64,000 nt of DNA from Candidatus Electrothrix scaldis (GTDB taxonomy: Bacteria > Desulfobacterota > Desulfobulbia > Desulfobulbales > Desulfobulbaceae). This document shows positions 1-8,379 of the stretch, piece by piece (positions within the stretch are counted from its first letter, which is position 1; each line of letters starts with the position of its first letter). The stretch is taken from positions 434,001 through 498,000 of the forward strand of contig CP138355.1 of the NCBI GenBank assembly GCA_033584155.1, read 5' to 3'. Both the position numbers and the translations under genes were made by a program. The notes under the pieces were generated by a model. The model searched no databases. It was not told the origin of the DNA and worked only from the letters and a program-made list of their open reading frames with translations.

Positions 1-918
1 GACATAGCCTTTGATTGCAAGGAACGTATCCTGGCTCAGCCGCCATTCCATACCCGGCGACAGGCGCAGGCTGTCTTCCTCCCGATTATCTTCCTTTTCA
101 TAGGAACTGGCCTCGCCTTTCAGAAAAAGGTCCACGCTCTCGTTGGCTGCCAGATCGATCTTAGCCATCAGGGAATGCCGATCCGAGTCAATGGGGTCTG
201 CTCCTGCATCCTGGGCAGACTCGTAGTTATAATTCACCAGATAGCCCAGACGCTCTGAGGGTTTATCACCAAAAGAGAGATAGGCCTGGGAGGTGTTGCG
301 GTAATCACCATCATCCGAGGCCGGGGATTTTGTCCCGTCAGCGTTGACCTTTTCCTTGATGGTGTACCAGCCATAGGAGGCACCTGCCCGGGCGGTCATC
401 TGCTGCGGGGTCCTGCGGGTGATGATGTTGATCACCCCGGCCATAGCATCGCTGCCGTACAAGGCTGAGCTCGGTCCTTTCACTACCTCAATCCGCTCAA
501 TCATATCCACAGGCAGCTGGTTAAGGCCGATACCGTACTCGCCCATACCACCACTCTGGCCGCAGCCCATAGCCCGCTGACCATCGATAAGGATCAGGCC
601 GTAGCCGTCATTGAAATTAAGACCGTGCATATTGGCCCGCCAGGTATAGGTACCAAACACATCATCATGGACCGAGGTATTGATGCCAGGCACGGTCTTG
701 AGCACATCTATGGCGTTCTGGGCAGTACTCTGCTCTATCTCCTGCCGAGTAACCACCACCGTCTCCACTGGCACGTCCTTGAGGGTATGTGGGGTACGGG
801 TGGCCGTGACCACCACCTCGTCCAAGGCGTGGGTCTTATCTTGCGCCTGCTCCTGGGCAGAAGCCTTCCCTGCAAGCAGGACAACAAGGGCTAGTGCTGG
901 CATCATCTGTTTCTTCAT
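1..918 (-). CDS. TonB-dependent outer-membrane receptor, N-terminal part (runs off the window)
   Basis: The 306 visible residues hold a signal peptide (MKKQMMPALALVVLLAGKAS), a TonB-box-like segment around DEVVVTATRTP and a plug domain. The plug contains the typical stretch IERIEVVKGPSSALYGSDAM followed by GVINIITRR; the barrel begins after that. The family resembles BtuB/CirA-type receptors, which import metal chelates or cobalamin across the outer membrane using TonB energy. The start is the ATG at 918, preceded by AGGAG about 10 bp upstream. The C-terminal barrel lies outside the window. The promoter region carries the island's common palindrome (1074-1093), so a nickel or cobalt chelate is the likely substrate. 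The substrate itself cannot be read from the sequence. Confidence 0.9.
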   Translation of the reverse strand, partial: MKKQMMPALALVVLLAGKASAQEQAQDKTHALDEVVVTATRTPHTLKDVPVETVVVTRQEIEQSTAQNAIDVLKTVPGINTSVHDDVFGTYTWRANMHGLNFNDGYGLILIDGQRAMGCGQSGGMGEYGIGLNQLPVDMIERIEVVKGPSSALYGSDAMAGVINIITRRTPQQMTARAGASYGWYTIKEKVNADGTKSPASDDGDYRNTSQAYLSFGDKPSERLGYLVNYNYESAQDAGADPIDSDRHSLMAKIDLAANESVDLFLKGEASSYEKEDNREEDSLRLSPGMEWRLSQDTFLAIKGYV

Positions 919-1011
919 ACCTGGTGTTCTCCTTCTTCTTTGCGCATCGACAAACAGAACCATCATATATCCTTGATTCTGTTGTCTGTTCAGAATCAGC
1001 ATCTCCTCTCA

Positions 1012-1039
1012 AAATTTTGTACTTCTATGTACAAAATTT
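1012..1039. promoter_or_regulatory. Perfect 11-bp inverted repeat, possible operator
   Basis: AAATTTTGTAC, a 6-nt spacer and GTACAAAATTT form a perfect inverted repeat about 95 bp upstream of the TonB receptor start. It occupies the position where sibling promoters carry the NikR-type box, but its sequence and spacing differ, so a different regulator may act here. It has no T-run suited to termination. Confidence 0.5.
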
Positions 1040-1073
1040 ACAACGAGGGTAACAGACAGATACACGCCTGAAC

Positions 1074-1093
1074 AATAAGGTAATAACCTCATT
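1074..1093 (-). promoter_or_regulatory. Common island palindrome, copy A
   Basis: Read on the coding strand this is AATGAGGTTATTACCTTATT followed by GTTCAGG. It matches the consensus AATRAG-N8-CYYATT found at nine promoters in this window and overlaps a weak -35 (TTATTG). Confidence 0.65.
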
Positions 1094-1154
1094 TTTATAG
1101 GATTTTCCACAGCAACACAGGGCAAAAACGGGCAAGAGCAGGAAGGCAGGAAAG

Positions 1155-1182
1155 CATAGAGAGAAGAAGAAATCTCTCTATG
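1155..1182. other. Hairpin between units
   Basis: A perfect 10-bp stem CATAGAGAGA/TCTCTCTATG with an 8-nt purine loop lies just upstream of the receptor promoter. There is no clear T-run on either strand, so its role is unclear. Confidence 0.4.
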
Positions 1183-1277
1183 TTAAGGAGATACAAGCCA
1201 GAACAACAACAGGTTGCAAAAGGTGCTTCCTTTCATCAGAGAATAGATCAGGGAATTTCCCGAACAACAGGGCAAAA

Positions 1278-1300
1278 CGCCCGTGGAGGCGGGCGGGTTT
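1278..1300. terminator. Short GC-rich terminator-like hairpin
   Basis: CGCCCG-TGGAGG-CGGGCG is followed by GGTTTT on the plus strand and by TTTTG on the minus strand. It lies downstream of the minus-strand HU-like gene and could end its transcript. Confidence 0.4.
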
Positions 1301-1319
1301 TCCTGCATGTCATGAGAGG

Positions 1320-1444
1320 CGTAGGGGCAAACCCATGTGTTTGCCCTTTTTACATCGGGCAGATCTATATTTTTACCATTTTATATCAGGCAGATATATA
1401 TTTCTGCCCTTTTATACCGGGCAGACACGCGGGTCTGCCCCTAC
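1320..1444. repeat. Interspersed composite palindromic repeat, copy 1
   Basis: This copy begins GTAGGGGCAAACCC, ends GGGTCTGCCCCTAC, and contains two extra internal GGGCAGA-type units. Shorter relatives occur at 9230-9294, 44620-44690 and 61073-61192. The element is REP-like and lies between genes. Confidence 0.7.
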
Positions 1445-1482
1445 AACAAAAAACGGGGAACTTATTTTTGTGAATTTCCTTA

Positions 1483-2535
1483 TCAGGCACCGCCGAACTG
1501 ATCCATAGTGCAGACTTCCAGGACATATCGTCCCCTGGCAAGCAGAAAGTCGTACAAAGCCTGATACGCATTTGTATCTGCAACAGTAAGGACCACATCC
1601 ACACCGGATGTGACGCCCTGAAGAGTAATTTCACCACCGCCTGTTGGGAGAATAACCGGAGTCCCCATCTCCCCGGTGTAGGGGCCGATTGCCAATGTCA
1701 TGGTATTGTCCGGCTTTAAGATCGCCTCAACCCGACACTCCTCAGCTTCTGCATCGTGCTGCACAGCCTGAACAGGGCCTGTTGCCTCTGCACCAGCCAC
1801 AAACATCTCAAGCTGATCAGATGCGATAAAATTCATACTCCGCACATACTTGTATGAACCCTCCCGGAGAGTACCGTTGCGGGTATATCTGTTCCGGCAA
1901 AGAAGAGTTTTCTCGACATTGGGAGACCCAGCAGGCTCTCCGCCGAAATCCGCAGTAATGATCACGTTGGATGGGTCATTGAGACCGATTTTATCCTGCT
2001 CAATCTCATTCTCATTGGCATCAAGCAGAAAGATTCCCAGGTCCTCATCAGTACCATCAAAACCAATATTTTTGCCGGTAAGACGGAACGGGTACCCTTC
2101 CCTGATGAACCGGGGATACTCAGTCTTTGTTTCATAGCCAACAACCACTTTAGGGGCTTTGGACGGATACCCCAGCCGTTCATAGGTAGCTATGTTCTGA
2201 ACAGCCCGGTTGAGCTCTTTTGGAATTTTGGCAGCTACTTTCACTGCATCAGAGGGGATGTCATCCGTTGGAAGGTCTAAACGCGCTTGGATGCGCGGCA
2301 TAAAGGAGACAAAGTTCTTCAACTTGACGAACTTGCCGTCAGCAACCTGCTCTGTGACAACCAGCTGGAAGTTCTGCAAAACCGTCCTGACCTGCGCAGC
2401 AGTGATTGAGGGATTCATGAGGTGAATAAGTTCCGCAACCCTGTCATCGCCGAGAGTCTCTTCCGCAGTTGTCTGACAATAGTATGAAGGGGAAGTAGTG
2501 ATTTTGTTCTCTCGGACATAGTATGAAACTGGCAT
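1483..2535 (-). CDS. HU/IHF-like DNA-binding protein with C-terminal DUF4469-type domain
   Basis: This 350-residue protein starts MPVSYYVRENKI. Its first roughly 130 residues resemble the HU/IHF-like domain found at the start of DUF4469 proteins, with a helical part followed by the segment FVKLKNFVSFMPRIQARLD. The middle and C-terminal parts are rich in beta strands, including YPFRLTGKNIGF and ITLQGVTSGVDVVLTV, and are consistent with Ig-like or DUF4469 folds. I see no signal peptide. The family is assigned from memory of overall pattern rather than a catalytic motif. The gene stands alone, with the repeat cluster upstream and a composite palindrome downstream. A DNA-associated or architectural role is an inference; its function is unknown. 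Confidence 0.6.
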   Translation of the reverse strand: MPVSYYVRENKITTSPSYYCQTTAEETLGDDRVAELIHLMNPSITAAQVRTVLQNFQLVVTEQVADGKFVKLKNFVSFMPRIQARLDLPTDDIPSDAVKVAAKIPKELNRAVQNIATYERLGYPSKAPKVVVGYETKTEYPRFIREGYPFRLTGKNIGFDGTDEDLGIFLLDANENEIEQDKIGLNDPSNVIITADFGGEPAGSPNVEKTLLCRNRYTRNGTLREGSYKYVRSMNFIASDQLEMFVAGAEATGPVQAVQHDAEAEECRVEAILKPDNTMTLAIGPYTGEMGTPVILPTGGGEITLQGVTSGVDVVLTVADTNAYQALYDFLLARGRYVLEVCTMDQFGGA

Positions 2536-2604
2536 GGGGAACCTCTTGAGAAGAAAAGATTATTCTTTATAGAAAGACGGTAGATACATGCGGTGGTACT
2601 TGCG

Positions 2605-2836
2605 GATTTTTTGTAAATCAAAAGCCTGGGCTTTTATATACTAAAAGGTCTGCCTTTTGAGATATAAAACCCTCCTTTTTGATATATAGAAGGGAAGGTT
2701 TTTGATAGGTAGAAGCTAGGGCTTTTGATAGGAAATGCCCATGCCTTTTGACAGGCAAAGCCTATGCCTTTTGATCGGCAAAACCCATGCCTTTTGATCG
2801 GCAAAGCCTATGCCTTTTGATCCGCAAAGCCCATGC
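2605..2836. repeat. 23-bp tandem repeat array, family 1
   Basis: The core CTTTTGA recurs at 2722, 2745, 2768, 2791 and 2814, always 23 bp apart. More degenerate units extend leftward at 2699, 2676, 2654 and 2631. The best unit is CCTATGCCTTTTGATCGGCA plus AAG. The array lies between the HU-like gene and the CRISPR array. No convincing protein is encoded. Confidence 0.85.
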
Positions 2837-3060
2837 TGTTTCCCAAACGGATGAACGAAACTATATAGCCCTGTTACTTCGTTCCTGTCAATTGTTTTTC
2901 GTAAAATTTCTTAACGTAACAGATAGATACAGAGCAAATACAGTTGCAGCACAAGCAAAAAACAGAAAAGCCACCAGCAAAGAAATATCCAATAAGAGCT
3001 CAGAAATTTTTTTTGCTTGCGTAATCTGTCGAGTACATTTATCTTTGATAAACAAGAGGG

Positions 3061-3646
3061 AATGGAACACCTACCCTATGAAGAGGGTATTAAGACGCTT
3101 TAGGATGATTTCCTTTGTGAGGGCAGATTAGTCGTAACACCTACCCTATGAAGAGGGTATTAAGACTAACTGTAGCTGGTGATATGTAGATTGAATTGTC
3201 GTCGTAACACCTACCCTATGAAGAGGGTATTAAGACTGAGGTCCTCCATCGGATGGTCCAGAAGACCCGTCGTAACACCTACCCTATGAAGAGGGTATTA
3301 AGACTTTTTCTCGTGGTCATTTTTGACGACCTCCTTATAGTCGTAACACCTACCCTATGAAGAGGGTATTAAGACAAACAACATGACACCAACCAGTGAA
3401 CTAACTGGTGGTCGTAACACCTACCCTATGAAGAGGGTATTAAGACATAAAGAATCTTACCTCTTCTGTATATAACGATGTCGTAACACCTACCTTATGA
3501 AGAGGGTATTAAGACGTGCAACAGCTGTCACTATACTAGGTCGGATCGTCGTAACACCTACCCTATGAAGAGGGTATTAAGACTGAGGTCCTCCATCGGA
3601 TGGTCCAGAAGACCCGTCGTAACACCTACCCTATGAAGAGGGTATT
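3061..3646 (+). CRISPR. Orphan CRISPR array with 9 repeats and 8 spacers
   Basis: The 36-nt repeat begins GTCGTAACACCTACCCTATG and ends GGGTATTAAGAC, and contains the inverted repeat TACCCT-ATGAAG-AGGGTA. Repeats start at 3061, 3131, 3201, 3269, 3340, 3411, 3480, 3548 and 3616. Spacers are 32-35 nt long. The first repeat is degenerate at its first six bases. The last is cut after 31 bases, which suggests that end is leader-distal and the array reads on the plus strand. The repeat at 3480 has one C-to-T change that keeps a G-U pair in the stem. The spacers at 3237-3268 and 3584-3615 are identical. No cas gene is present in the window. Confidence 0.97.
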
Positions 3647-3679
3647 TCTCTGTTTCACCCGTTGATAGGCACAAAAAAA

Positions 3680-3714
3680 GGGCCGCCAGCTTAATTGCTG
3701 GCGGCCCTTTTTTT
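3680..3714. terminator. Strong bidirectional Rho-independent terminator
   Basis: GGGCCGCCAGC, the loop TTAATT and GCTGGCGGCCC form a long GC-rich stem followed by seven T. A run of A precedes it, so it can also work on the minus strand. It closes the CRISPR transcript. Confidence 0.9.
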
Positions 3715-3874
3715 ACACAAACTGTACCCTCCCCTATCCCTCCCTATTTTTTCCCTATTGATAATTATTGTTATTCATGAAACTATCAATATAGGAAATG
3801 ACGATATCTCACAAAATAACAGCTTTCCCTATATGTTTACTACTGTCTTCTATAATTATTATTGTTGGTCAGTT

Positions 3875-4063
3875 ATGTTAAACAACAAAGAAAAAATCAT
3901 AAAACTGATAGAAGAGAGTGCGTATTTACTGCATTTAATCTTAATAGGGTTTTCCTGCTGTTTATGCTTAGCCAGCATAATATTTTTGTTTACAGGTATC
4001 ATTTTCCTTATAACTGGAGATCAAAATGTTTTTCTTCATAAAAAACAACTTCAGTGTAATTAG
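3875..4063 (+). CDS. Small hypothetical membrane protein (62 aa)
   Basis: A short frame starts MLNNKEKIIKLIEESAYLLH and contains a strongly hydrophobic stretch (LILIGFSCCLCLASIIFLF followed by TGIIFLITG), consistent with one or two membrane segments. The frame is open further upstream to 3695, but that start lies inside the terminator stem, so a start at 3875 or at 3830 is preferred. I see no strong ribosome-binding site. It lies just upstream of a secreted small protein on the same strand. I do not recognise the family. It may not be a real gene. Confidence 0.4.
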   Translation: MLNNKEKIIKLIEESAYLLHLILIGFSCCLCLASIIFLFTGIIFLITGDQNVFLHKKQLQCN

Positions 4064-4122
4064 AAACTAAATAACGAGATCGGCTATCTGCCGATGGTGT
4101 AAATAAAAGGAGGAGTAACGCT

Positions 4123-4449
4123 ATGAATTTAAGAATATTATTATTTGGAGGACTGCTCTTGGCTCTGCCATGTATAGCGAGCGCTAAAAGTGGTTATGTT
4201 GATCATGATTACAGTGTTGAATGCGAGACTCATGACGAGACGGAATGCACTGTGAAATCGAATAAAACAATAAAGTCTGTTCGGGTAGAATTTTTATCCC
4301 ATAAAGCCCATAGCCAAAGCGGTTTTGTGAAAAAGGAGTTCGAAGGGTGCCCGACAGAAGTATCTATCGATTTTGATGCTTCGCCTAAAGCAAAATTCTT
4401 CATTCAAACATGCGATGGAAGTAGTGGAGTTAAGGTAATTGGATTGTGA
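4123..4449 (+). CDS. Small secreted protein of unknown function (108 aa)
   Basis: This protein has a clear Sec signal peptide (MNLRILLFGGLLLALPCIAS, cleavage probably after ASA). The mature part is about 86 residues with four cysteines (CETHDETEC, EGC and TC), which could form two disulfides in the periplasm. A strong ribosome-binding site (AAGGAGGAG) lies just upstream of the ATG. The C-terminus is FIQTCDGSSGVKVIGL. A terminator hairpin follows at 4498-4533. I do not recognise a family, and the neighbours give no functional hint. Confidence 0.7.
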   Translation: MNLRILLFGGLLLALPCIASAKSGYVDHDYSVECETHDETECTVKSNKTIKSVRVEFLSHKAHSQSGFVKKEFEGCPTEVSIDFDASPKAKFFIQTCDGSSGVKVIGL

Positions 4450-4497
4450 CGTCCAAGTATAGAACTCTATAACAGGACAAGGTGACTTTGTTCTTTT

Positions 4498-4533
4498 AAC
4501 CGGGTGCGTGCCCAGCGCGTAACCCGGTTTTTT
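4498..4533 (+). terminator. Rho-independent terminator
   Basis: AACCGGG and CCCGGTT pair around an 18-nt loop and are followed by a T-run, 49 bp after the secreted-protein gene. Confidence 0.7.
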
Positions 4534-4560
4534 ACTTCCTACCGAAGTTCAGAGTATAAA

Positions 4561-4620
4561 CCGACTTTTTGCCCATTTCCCCATTTTTTGCCGCCATGAA
4601 ACGCCGTCGTCCTCGGTGAG
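4561..4620. repeat. 60-bp direct repeat, copy 1
   Basis: The block starting CCGACTTTTTGCCCATTTCC and ending GTCGTCCTCGGTGAG recurs at 5747-5805 with only a few differences. Both copies lie in intergenic DNA flanking the TPR gene. Confidence 0.8.
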
Positions 4621-4889
4621 AGAATTCCTAAGGCAATTATTTTCTTTTTCTCCAAAATGTAAAGTCGCTCTTTACAAAAAAGTTATACATCTTTTCATGA
4701 TGAACAAACTCTCTTTACATTCGTCGGATATTCTATGTGCGTAATGGAGAACTTTTTATCAAGAGTAGAAAAGCGCAACAGGCTTAAAAGTTCCTTTTTT
4801 TGATTCACCTAGCCCTTTCTCTGTGTTGAAGGTAGAGTTAATATAATAACAAATATCGATAAATTAATTTTGTTAGTTGGTTTTGAAAA
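4621..4889. other. AT-rich intergenic DNA
   Basis: I see no gene here. It presumably holds the promoter of the TPR gene; no convincing operator is visible. Confidence 0.4.
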
Positions 4890-5675
4890 ATGTTTACAAA
4901 AAATATCACATCAATCCTTCTGGTAATGATCGCTTTGTTTTTTTCGTTTCCCTCACGAGGCTGGAGTACCCTCTATGAATCTGGAGACCGTACGTATGAG
5001 GTAACGGCATATACTTTTTTGGAAACTGCTAACCTGGAGAGTGTAAAGGGAAACTATGATGCCGCCAGGAAAGCATATTTTGAAGCTGAAAAACTCTTTA
5101 GGCGTGAGCAGAACTCGCTTGGTCTCGCTAAAGTGCTTCTCGGAGTTGGCAACACAGAAAGCATAGGTGGAGACCTGGATGCCGCAAGAAAAGCATACAT
5201 GGAGGCTGAAAAACTGTTTAGGGACAAGCAGGAATGGCTTGATCTGGCTAGAGTGCTTCTCGGGATTGGTAATATGGAAAGGATAAGCGGAAATCTGGAT
5301 GCCGCTAAAAAAATATACATTGATGCTGAAAAACTGTTTAGACAAAAACCGTATTGGCCAGGGGTGGCGAAAGTGCTCCACGGACTTGCAGAGGTGGAAA
5401 GCAGGCTGGGGAATTCAGAAAAATCTCTGGAAATATATAACGAACTAGCAAAAATACAGGATAGAATTAACGATCAATACAAGCAATTCGAGATTGTGAA
5501 TGTATCAGAAGAACATTCATCAATACTACCTGATGATACTGTAGAGAGTGACATCGCTTGTAACCTATCCGATATTTTTACGGGAAAAATAACAATAGTT
5601 ATCTTTATAAGTGTTATTAGCGCACTGGTAGCAATTATTATCTATTTTAAACCGCTTCGACGATTTAAAAAGTAG
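4890..5675 (+). CDS. Secreted or membrane-anchored TPR-repeat protein
   Basis: The 261-residue protein has an N-terminal signal or anchor (IALFFSFPSRG) and three tandem repeats of about 40 residues around the motif DAARKAYxEAEKLFR, typical of tetratricopeptide repeats. A fourth, diverged copy (GNSEKSLEIYNELAKI) follows. A C-terminal membrane segment (ITIVIFISVISALVAIIIYF) is followed by a basic tail. The repeats are still similar at DNA level with a period of 120 bp, so they expanded recently. TPR proteins mediate protein-protein contacts. No partner is evident, because it stands alone between two copies of a 60-bp direct repeat. Confidence 0.85.
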   Translation: MFTKNITSILLVMIALFFSFPSRGWSTLYESGDRTYEVTAYTFLETANLESVKGNYDAARKAYFEAEKLFRREQNSLGLAKVLLGVGNTESIGGDLDAARKAYMEAEKLFRDKQEWLDLARVLLGIGNMERISGNLDAAKKIYIDAEKLFRQKPYWPGVAKVLHGLAEVESRLGNSEKSLEIYNELAKIQDRINDQYKQFEIVNVSEEHSSILPDDTVESDIACNLSDIFTGKITIVIFISVISALVAIIIYFKPLRRFKK

Positions 5676-5746
5676 CGAGTAAACCAGAGTAAACGAGGGA
5701 CAGATCCCAATTCAACCCTTTTTTTACACAAAACCCGCCCCCCAAA

Positions 5747-5805
5747 CCGGCTTTTTGCCCATTTCCCCATTTTTGGCCGCCACGAAACGCCGTCGTCCTC
5801 GGTGA
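5747..5805. repeat. 60-bp direct repeat, copy 2
   Basis: This is nearly identical to 4561-4620. It ends immediately before the ATG at 5806, so that start codon may be incidental to the repeat boundary. Confidence 0.8.
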
Positions 5806-6243
5806 ATGATTATCAAAAAAAACACTCTTCAGCACCCTGCTGTTGACCTTTCTTCGCCTTTCTGTTTCTTTGAATTAATCAGTTTTGCTTCTCTGGCATT
5901 TTCTTTTGTCTTTATAATTCTAATTATTATTGAAAACATGGATCAACGTACAGTTAAAAAACAGGCAAAATTAGTAACTAGAAAAGTTATGAAATTCTGG
6001 AGGAAGTATGAAGTTATTGATAAGCAGGCATTTGAGAAAGGGCTTGATATTATAATAAAACAGGTAGCAAAGCAAGCAGGCGTATCGCTAGAGGGCGTGG
6101 GGGAATATACATGTAAGGTCTTGGACGAGTCTTTCGAGGATTTTGATAAAATTCCTGATGAAGAAAGAACTCATGAGGATATGATTCTAATTATATATTT
6201 TAGATATTTGTATCACATTGGGATATTAGAGGAGGCTTGTTAA
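5806..6243 (+). CDS. Hypothetical protein (145 aa, or 101 aa from an internal start)
   Basis: From the first ATG the protein has an N-terminal hydrophobic stretch (LISFASLAFSFVFIILIII) and then a charged, helical domain. That domain begins MDQRTVKKQAKLVTRKVMKF at 5938. The first start abuts a repeated 60-bp block, so the shorter form is plausible. The C-terminal part is acidic (DESFEDFDKIPDEERTHED). No family is recognised. The adenylate cyclase gene follows 78 bp later on the same strand, but the spacing argues only weakly for co-transcription. Confidence 0.5.
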   Translation: MIIKKNTLQHPAVDLSSPFCFFELISFASLAFSFVFIILIIIENMDQRTVKKQAKLVTRKVMKFWRKYEVIDKQAFEKGLDIIIKQVAKQAGVSLEGVGEYTCKVLDESFEDFDKIPDEERTHEDMILIIYFRYLYHIGILEEAC

Positions 6244-6321
6244 CTGGAATAAAGCAGTAAACCAGGGACAGGACCCCAATAAACCACATAACGCTCCTTT
6301 GGCACGACGGGTTATTACTTC

Positions 6322-7662
6322 ATGGACAGATTAAAAGACGAATTTTCAAATGCCTTGCTCGGACGTCTTCGTCTTAGGTTTCATGAAAAAAAACTGGAAG
6401 CATCCTTTTTGGAGGATTACCGAAAGTTCTGGCACAGGCAATCCATCAGATATCTAAAAATGCTGATTTTTTTGCTACCGATGGTATGGGTTGTTTTGAA
6501 ATTTCTCAACGAATCATTCCTCAACAGATTCGCAATTGTCTTAGCCGGAATATTTGTGGTTAGTTTGTTTATAATTGTATGTACCCAGTTATGGCCGACA
6601 ACCGATTCCACTCAATTAGGGCACTTTGAAATTTTCAGTGATGCAGTAAATATCTCATTCAGTTTTTTTTACATTGCTTTATTGACTCCTGAAGCTGAAA
6701 AACTGGGATTGCCTGTAAAATTGATTTACCAAAGTGATACTATATATGTACCCCTGATCTTTATAATCATTCATCTGCTTGCTAATTTCATCCTGATTCC
6801 AAATCGTTTTATTCATTCACTTGTTGTCGGTGCATTTACAGTCGCAACTTCCGTGATAGTGATTGTTTTCTTCAGCCAACTTTCAATAGCAAATCAAAGC
6901 ACTTTCATTATTTTTTTATTCCTGATATTTATCATGCTGCTTCAGTCAGGTTTCCAAAGGGAAAGAAAATATCGTGAGACTTTTTATCAGTGGCAATTGG
7001 TGGAACAGCAAAAAAAAGAAATTGCCGCTGAAAGAGAAAAATCAGAATCCCTGCTTTTAAACATTCTGCCGGCACCGATAGCTGAACAGTTAAAGAAAAA
7101 TCCGGGAACAATTGTTGATGCATTCCCTGAGACAACCGTTTTATTTTCCGATATTGTTGGCTTTACCAAGCTGTCTCAAACAGTCACACCGGATAAACTG
7201 GTTAACCTCCTTAATAATCTTTTTAGCCGTTTCGATGATCTCGCTGAAAATCATGGCCTTGAAAAAATAAAAACAATCGGGGATGCATACATGGCAGCAG
7301 CAGGCCTTCCAGAGCATCGTGTAGACCACGCTGAAGCAACAGCATATATGGCACTTGATATGTGCCGGGAAATGATCAAATTCAATGAAAAAATCGATAC
7401 ACCTCTGAATATCCGAATCGGGATCAACAGTGGTGCCGTAGTCGCCGGAGTTATCGGTAAAAAGAAATTTATCTATGACCTATGGGGAGATGCTGTTAAT
7501 ACCGCTGCCCGAATGGAATCCCACGGAGTTCCTGGGGAAATTCAGGTTACAGCAACAACTTACGAGCTGCTGAAGGAAAAATTCAAACTTGAATCCCGTG
7601 GTGATATTGAGGTTAAAGGAAAGGGGGTTATGGAAGTCTGGTTATTAAAGGGAACTCTGTGA
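6322..7662 (+). CDS. Membrane-bound class III adenylate cyclase
   Basis: The 446-residue protein has about six hydrophobic segments between residues 45 and 215, a charged linker helix (QQKKEIAAEREKSESLLLNI), and a class III nucleotidyl cyclase domain from about residue 265. Both metal-binding aspartates are present: FSDIVGFT near residue 274 and KTIGDAYM near residue 318. The adenine-recognition pair appears as the Lys of KTIGD and the Asp of YDLWGD near residue 385, which favours ATP over GTP. It should make cAMP from ATP at the inner membrane, perhaps sensing something through the membrane domain. It stands alone and no target is visible nearby. Confidence 0.92.
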   Translation: MDRLKDEFSNALLGRLRLRFHEKKLEASFLEDYRKFWHRQSIRYLKMLIFLLPMVWVVLKFLNESFLNRFAIVLAGIFVVSLFIIVCTQLWPTTDSTQLGHFEIFSDAVNISFSFFYIALLTPEAEKLGLPVKLIYQSDTIYVPLIFIIIHLLANFILIPNRFIHSLVVGAFTVATSVIVIVFFSQLSIANQSTFIIFLFLIFIMLLQSGFQRERKYRETFYQWQLVEQQKKEIAAEREKSESLLLNILPAPIAEQLKKNPGTIVDAFPETTVLFSDIVGFTKLSQTVTPDKLVNLLNNLFSRFDDLAENHGLEKIKTIGDAYMAAAGLPEHRVDHAEATAYMALDMCREMIKFNEKIDTPLNIRIGINSGAVVAGVIGKKKFIYDLWGDAVNTAARMESHGVPGEIQVTATTYELLKEKFKLESRGDIEVKGKGVMEVWLLKGTL

Positions 7663-7773
7663 AAGAATCATCAACAGGGAGAGCGAAACCAGCAGGAGCT
7701 GAAAGGGCTTTACTCCCCAGAGGTACCCAAGCAGAGCTTGGGCATCAGCAAAACTTCTGGATAGATTACTCGC

Positions 7774-8379
7774 TCAGCAAGCAAGCTCGTGCATGCTCAC
7801 CTTGCGGGTACAGATATGAGTGAGGAGCTGTGGATTATGACTGATAACCAGCATCCCAAGCCCCCGCTCTTCAACCATCGAGAGCAGCACTTGCCAGATC
7901 TGGGCCTGGCTGATGGCATCCAGCATAGCGGTGATTTCATCGGCAATGAGAAAGGCGGTCTGCGGATTCAGGGCACGGGCAATGGCAAAACGTTGAAGCT
8001 CGCCCCCGGACAGCTCATGGGGATAGCGATTGAGCCAGGGCTTTTTGATCCCTAATTGGGCGAGCAGCGAGTCCTTGGGCTGAAAGGATTCAGCCAGAGA
8101 ACGCTCCTGGGTCCAGCGAGGATTAAATCCCTGTTCAGGATGCTGATTGATCAGCTGGACAGGATGAAAACTCCTGCGGGGAATAGGATTACGGTTGAGG
8201 CGGATTTCCCCACCCTGCGCCGGAAGATGGCCGCTGAGAATCTTGGCCAGAGTGGTTTTGCCAGAGCCGCTCGGCGCGATAAGCCCGATCACCTCTCCGG
8301 GCTGGATCGTGAGGTTCATCTTCGTGAAAAGAGGCTTCCCGCCATTATACGAAAAAGAGAGCTGGCTTGCTTCAAGCAT
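7774..8379 (-). CDS. nikE: Nickel/peptide ABC transporter ATP-binding protein, NikE-like (copy 1)
   Basis: The 201-residue ATPase starts MLEASQLSFSY and overlaps the stop of the gene before it (ATGCTTGA). It has a Walker A (GLIAPSGSGKTT), a signature (LSGGELQRFAIARAL), a Walker B (FLIADEITAMLD) and an H-loop (ISHN). It energises uptake of nickel or a nickel chelate with NikABCD from the same operon. It is short for NikE, lacking most of the C-terminal oligopeptide-transporter extension, so it may be reduced. The frame is open upstream of the chosen start, but that region is the coding end of nikD. It is last in the nikABCDE operon. Confidence 0.82.
   Translation of the reverse strand: MLEASQLSFSYNGGKPLFTKMNLTIQPGEVIGLIAPSGSGKTTLAKILSGHLPAQGGEIRLNRNPIPRRSFHPVQLINQHPEQGFNPRWTQERSLAESFQPKDSLLAQLGIKKPWLNRYPHELSGGELQRFAIARALNPQTAFLIADEITAMLDAISQAQIWQVLLSMVEERGLGMLVISHNPQLLTHICTRKVSMHELAC

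Noticed and set aside
3695-3874. Longer start for the small membrane protein
   Set aside because: The upstream start lies inside a strong terminator stem and the added residues show no domain.
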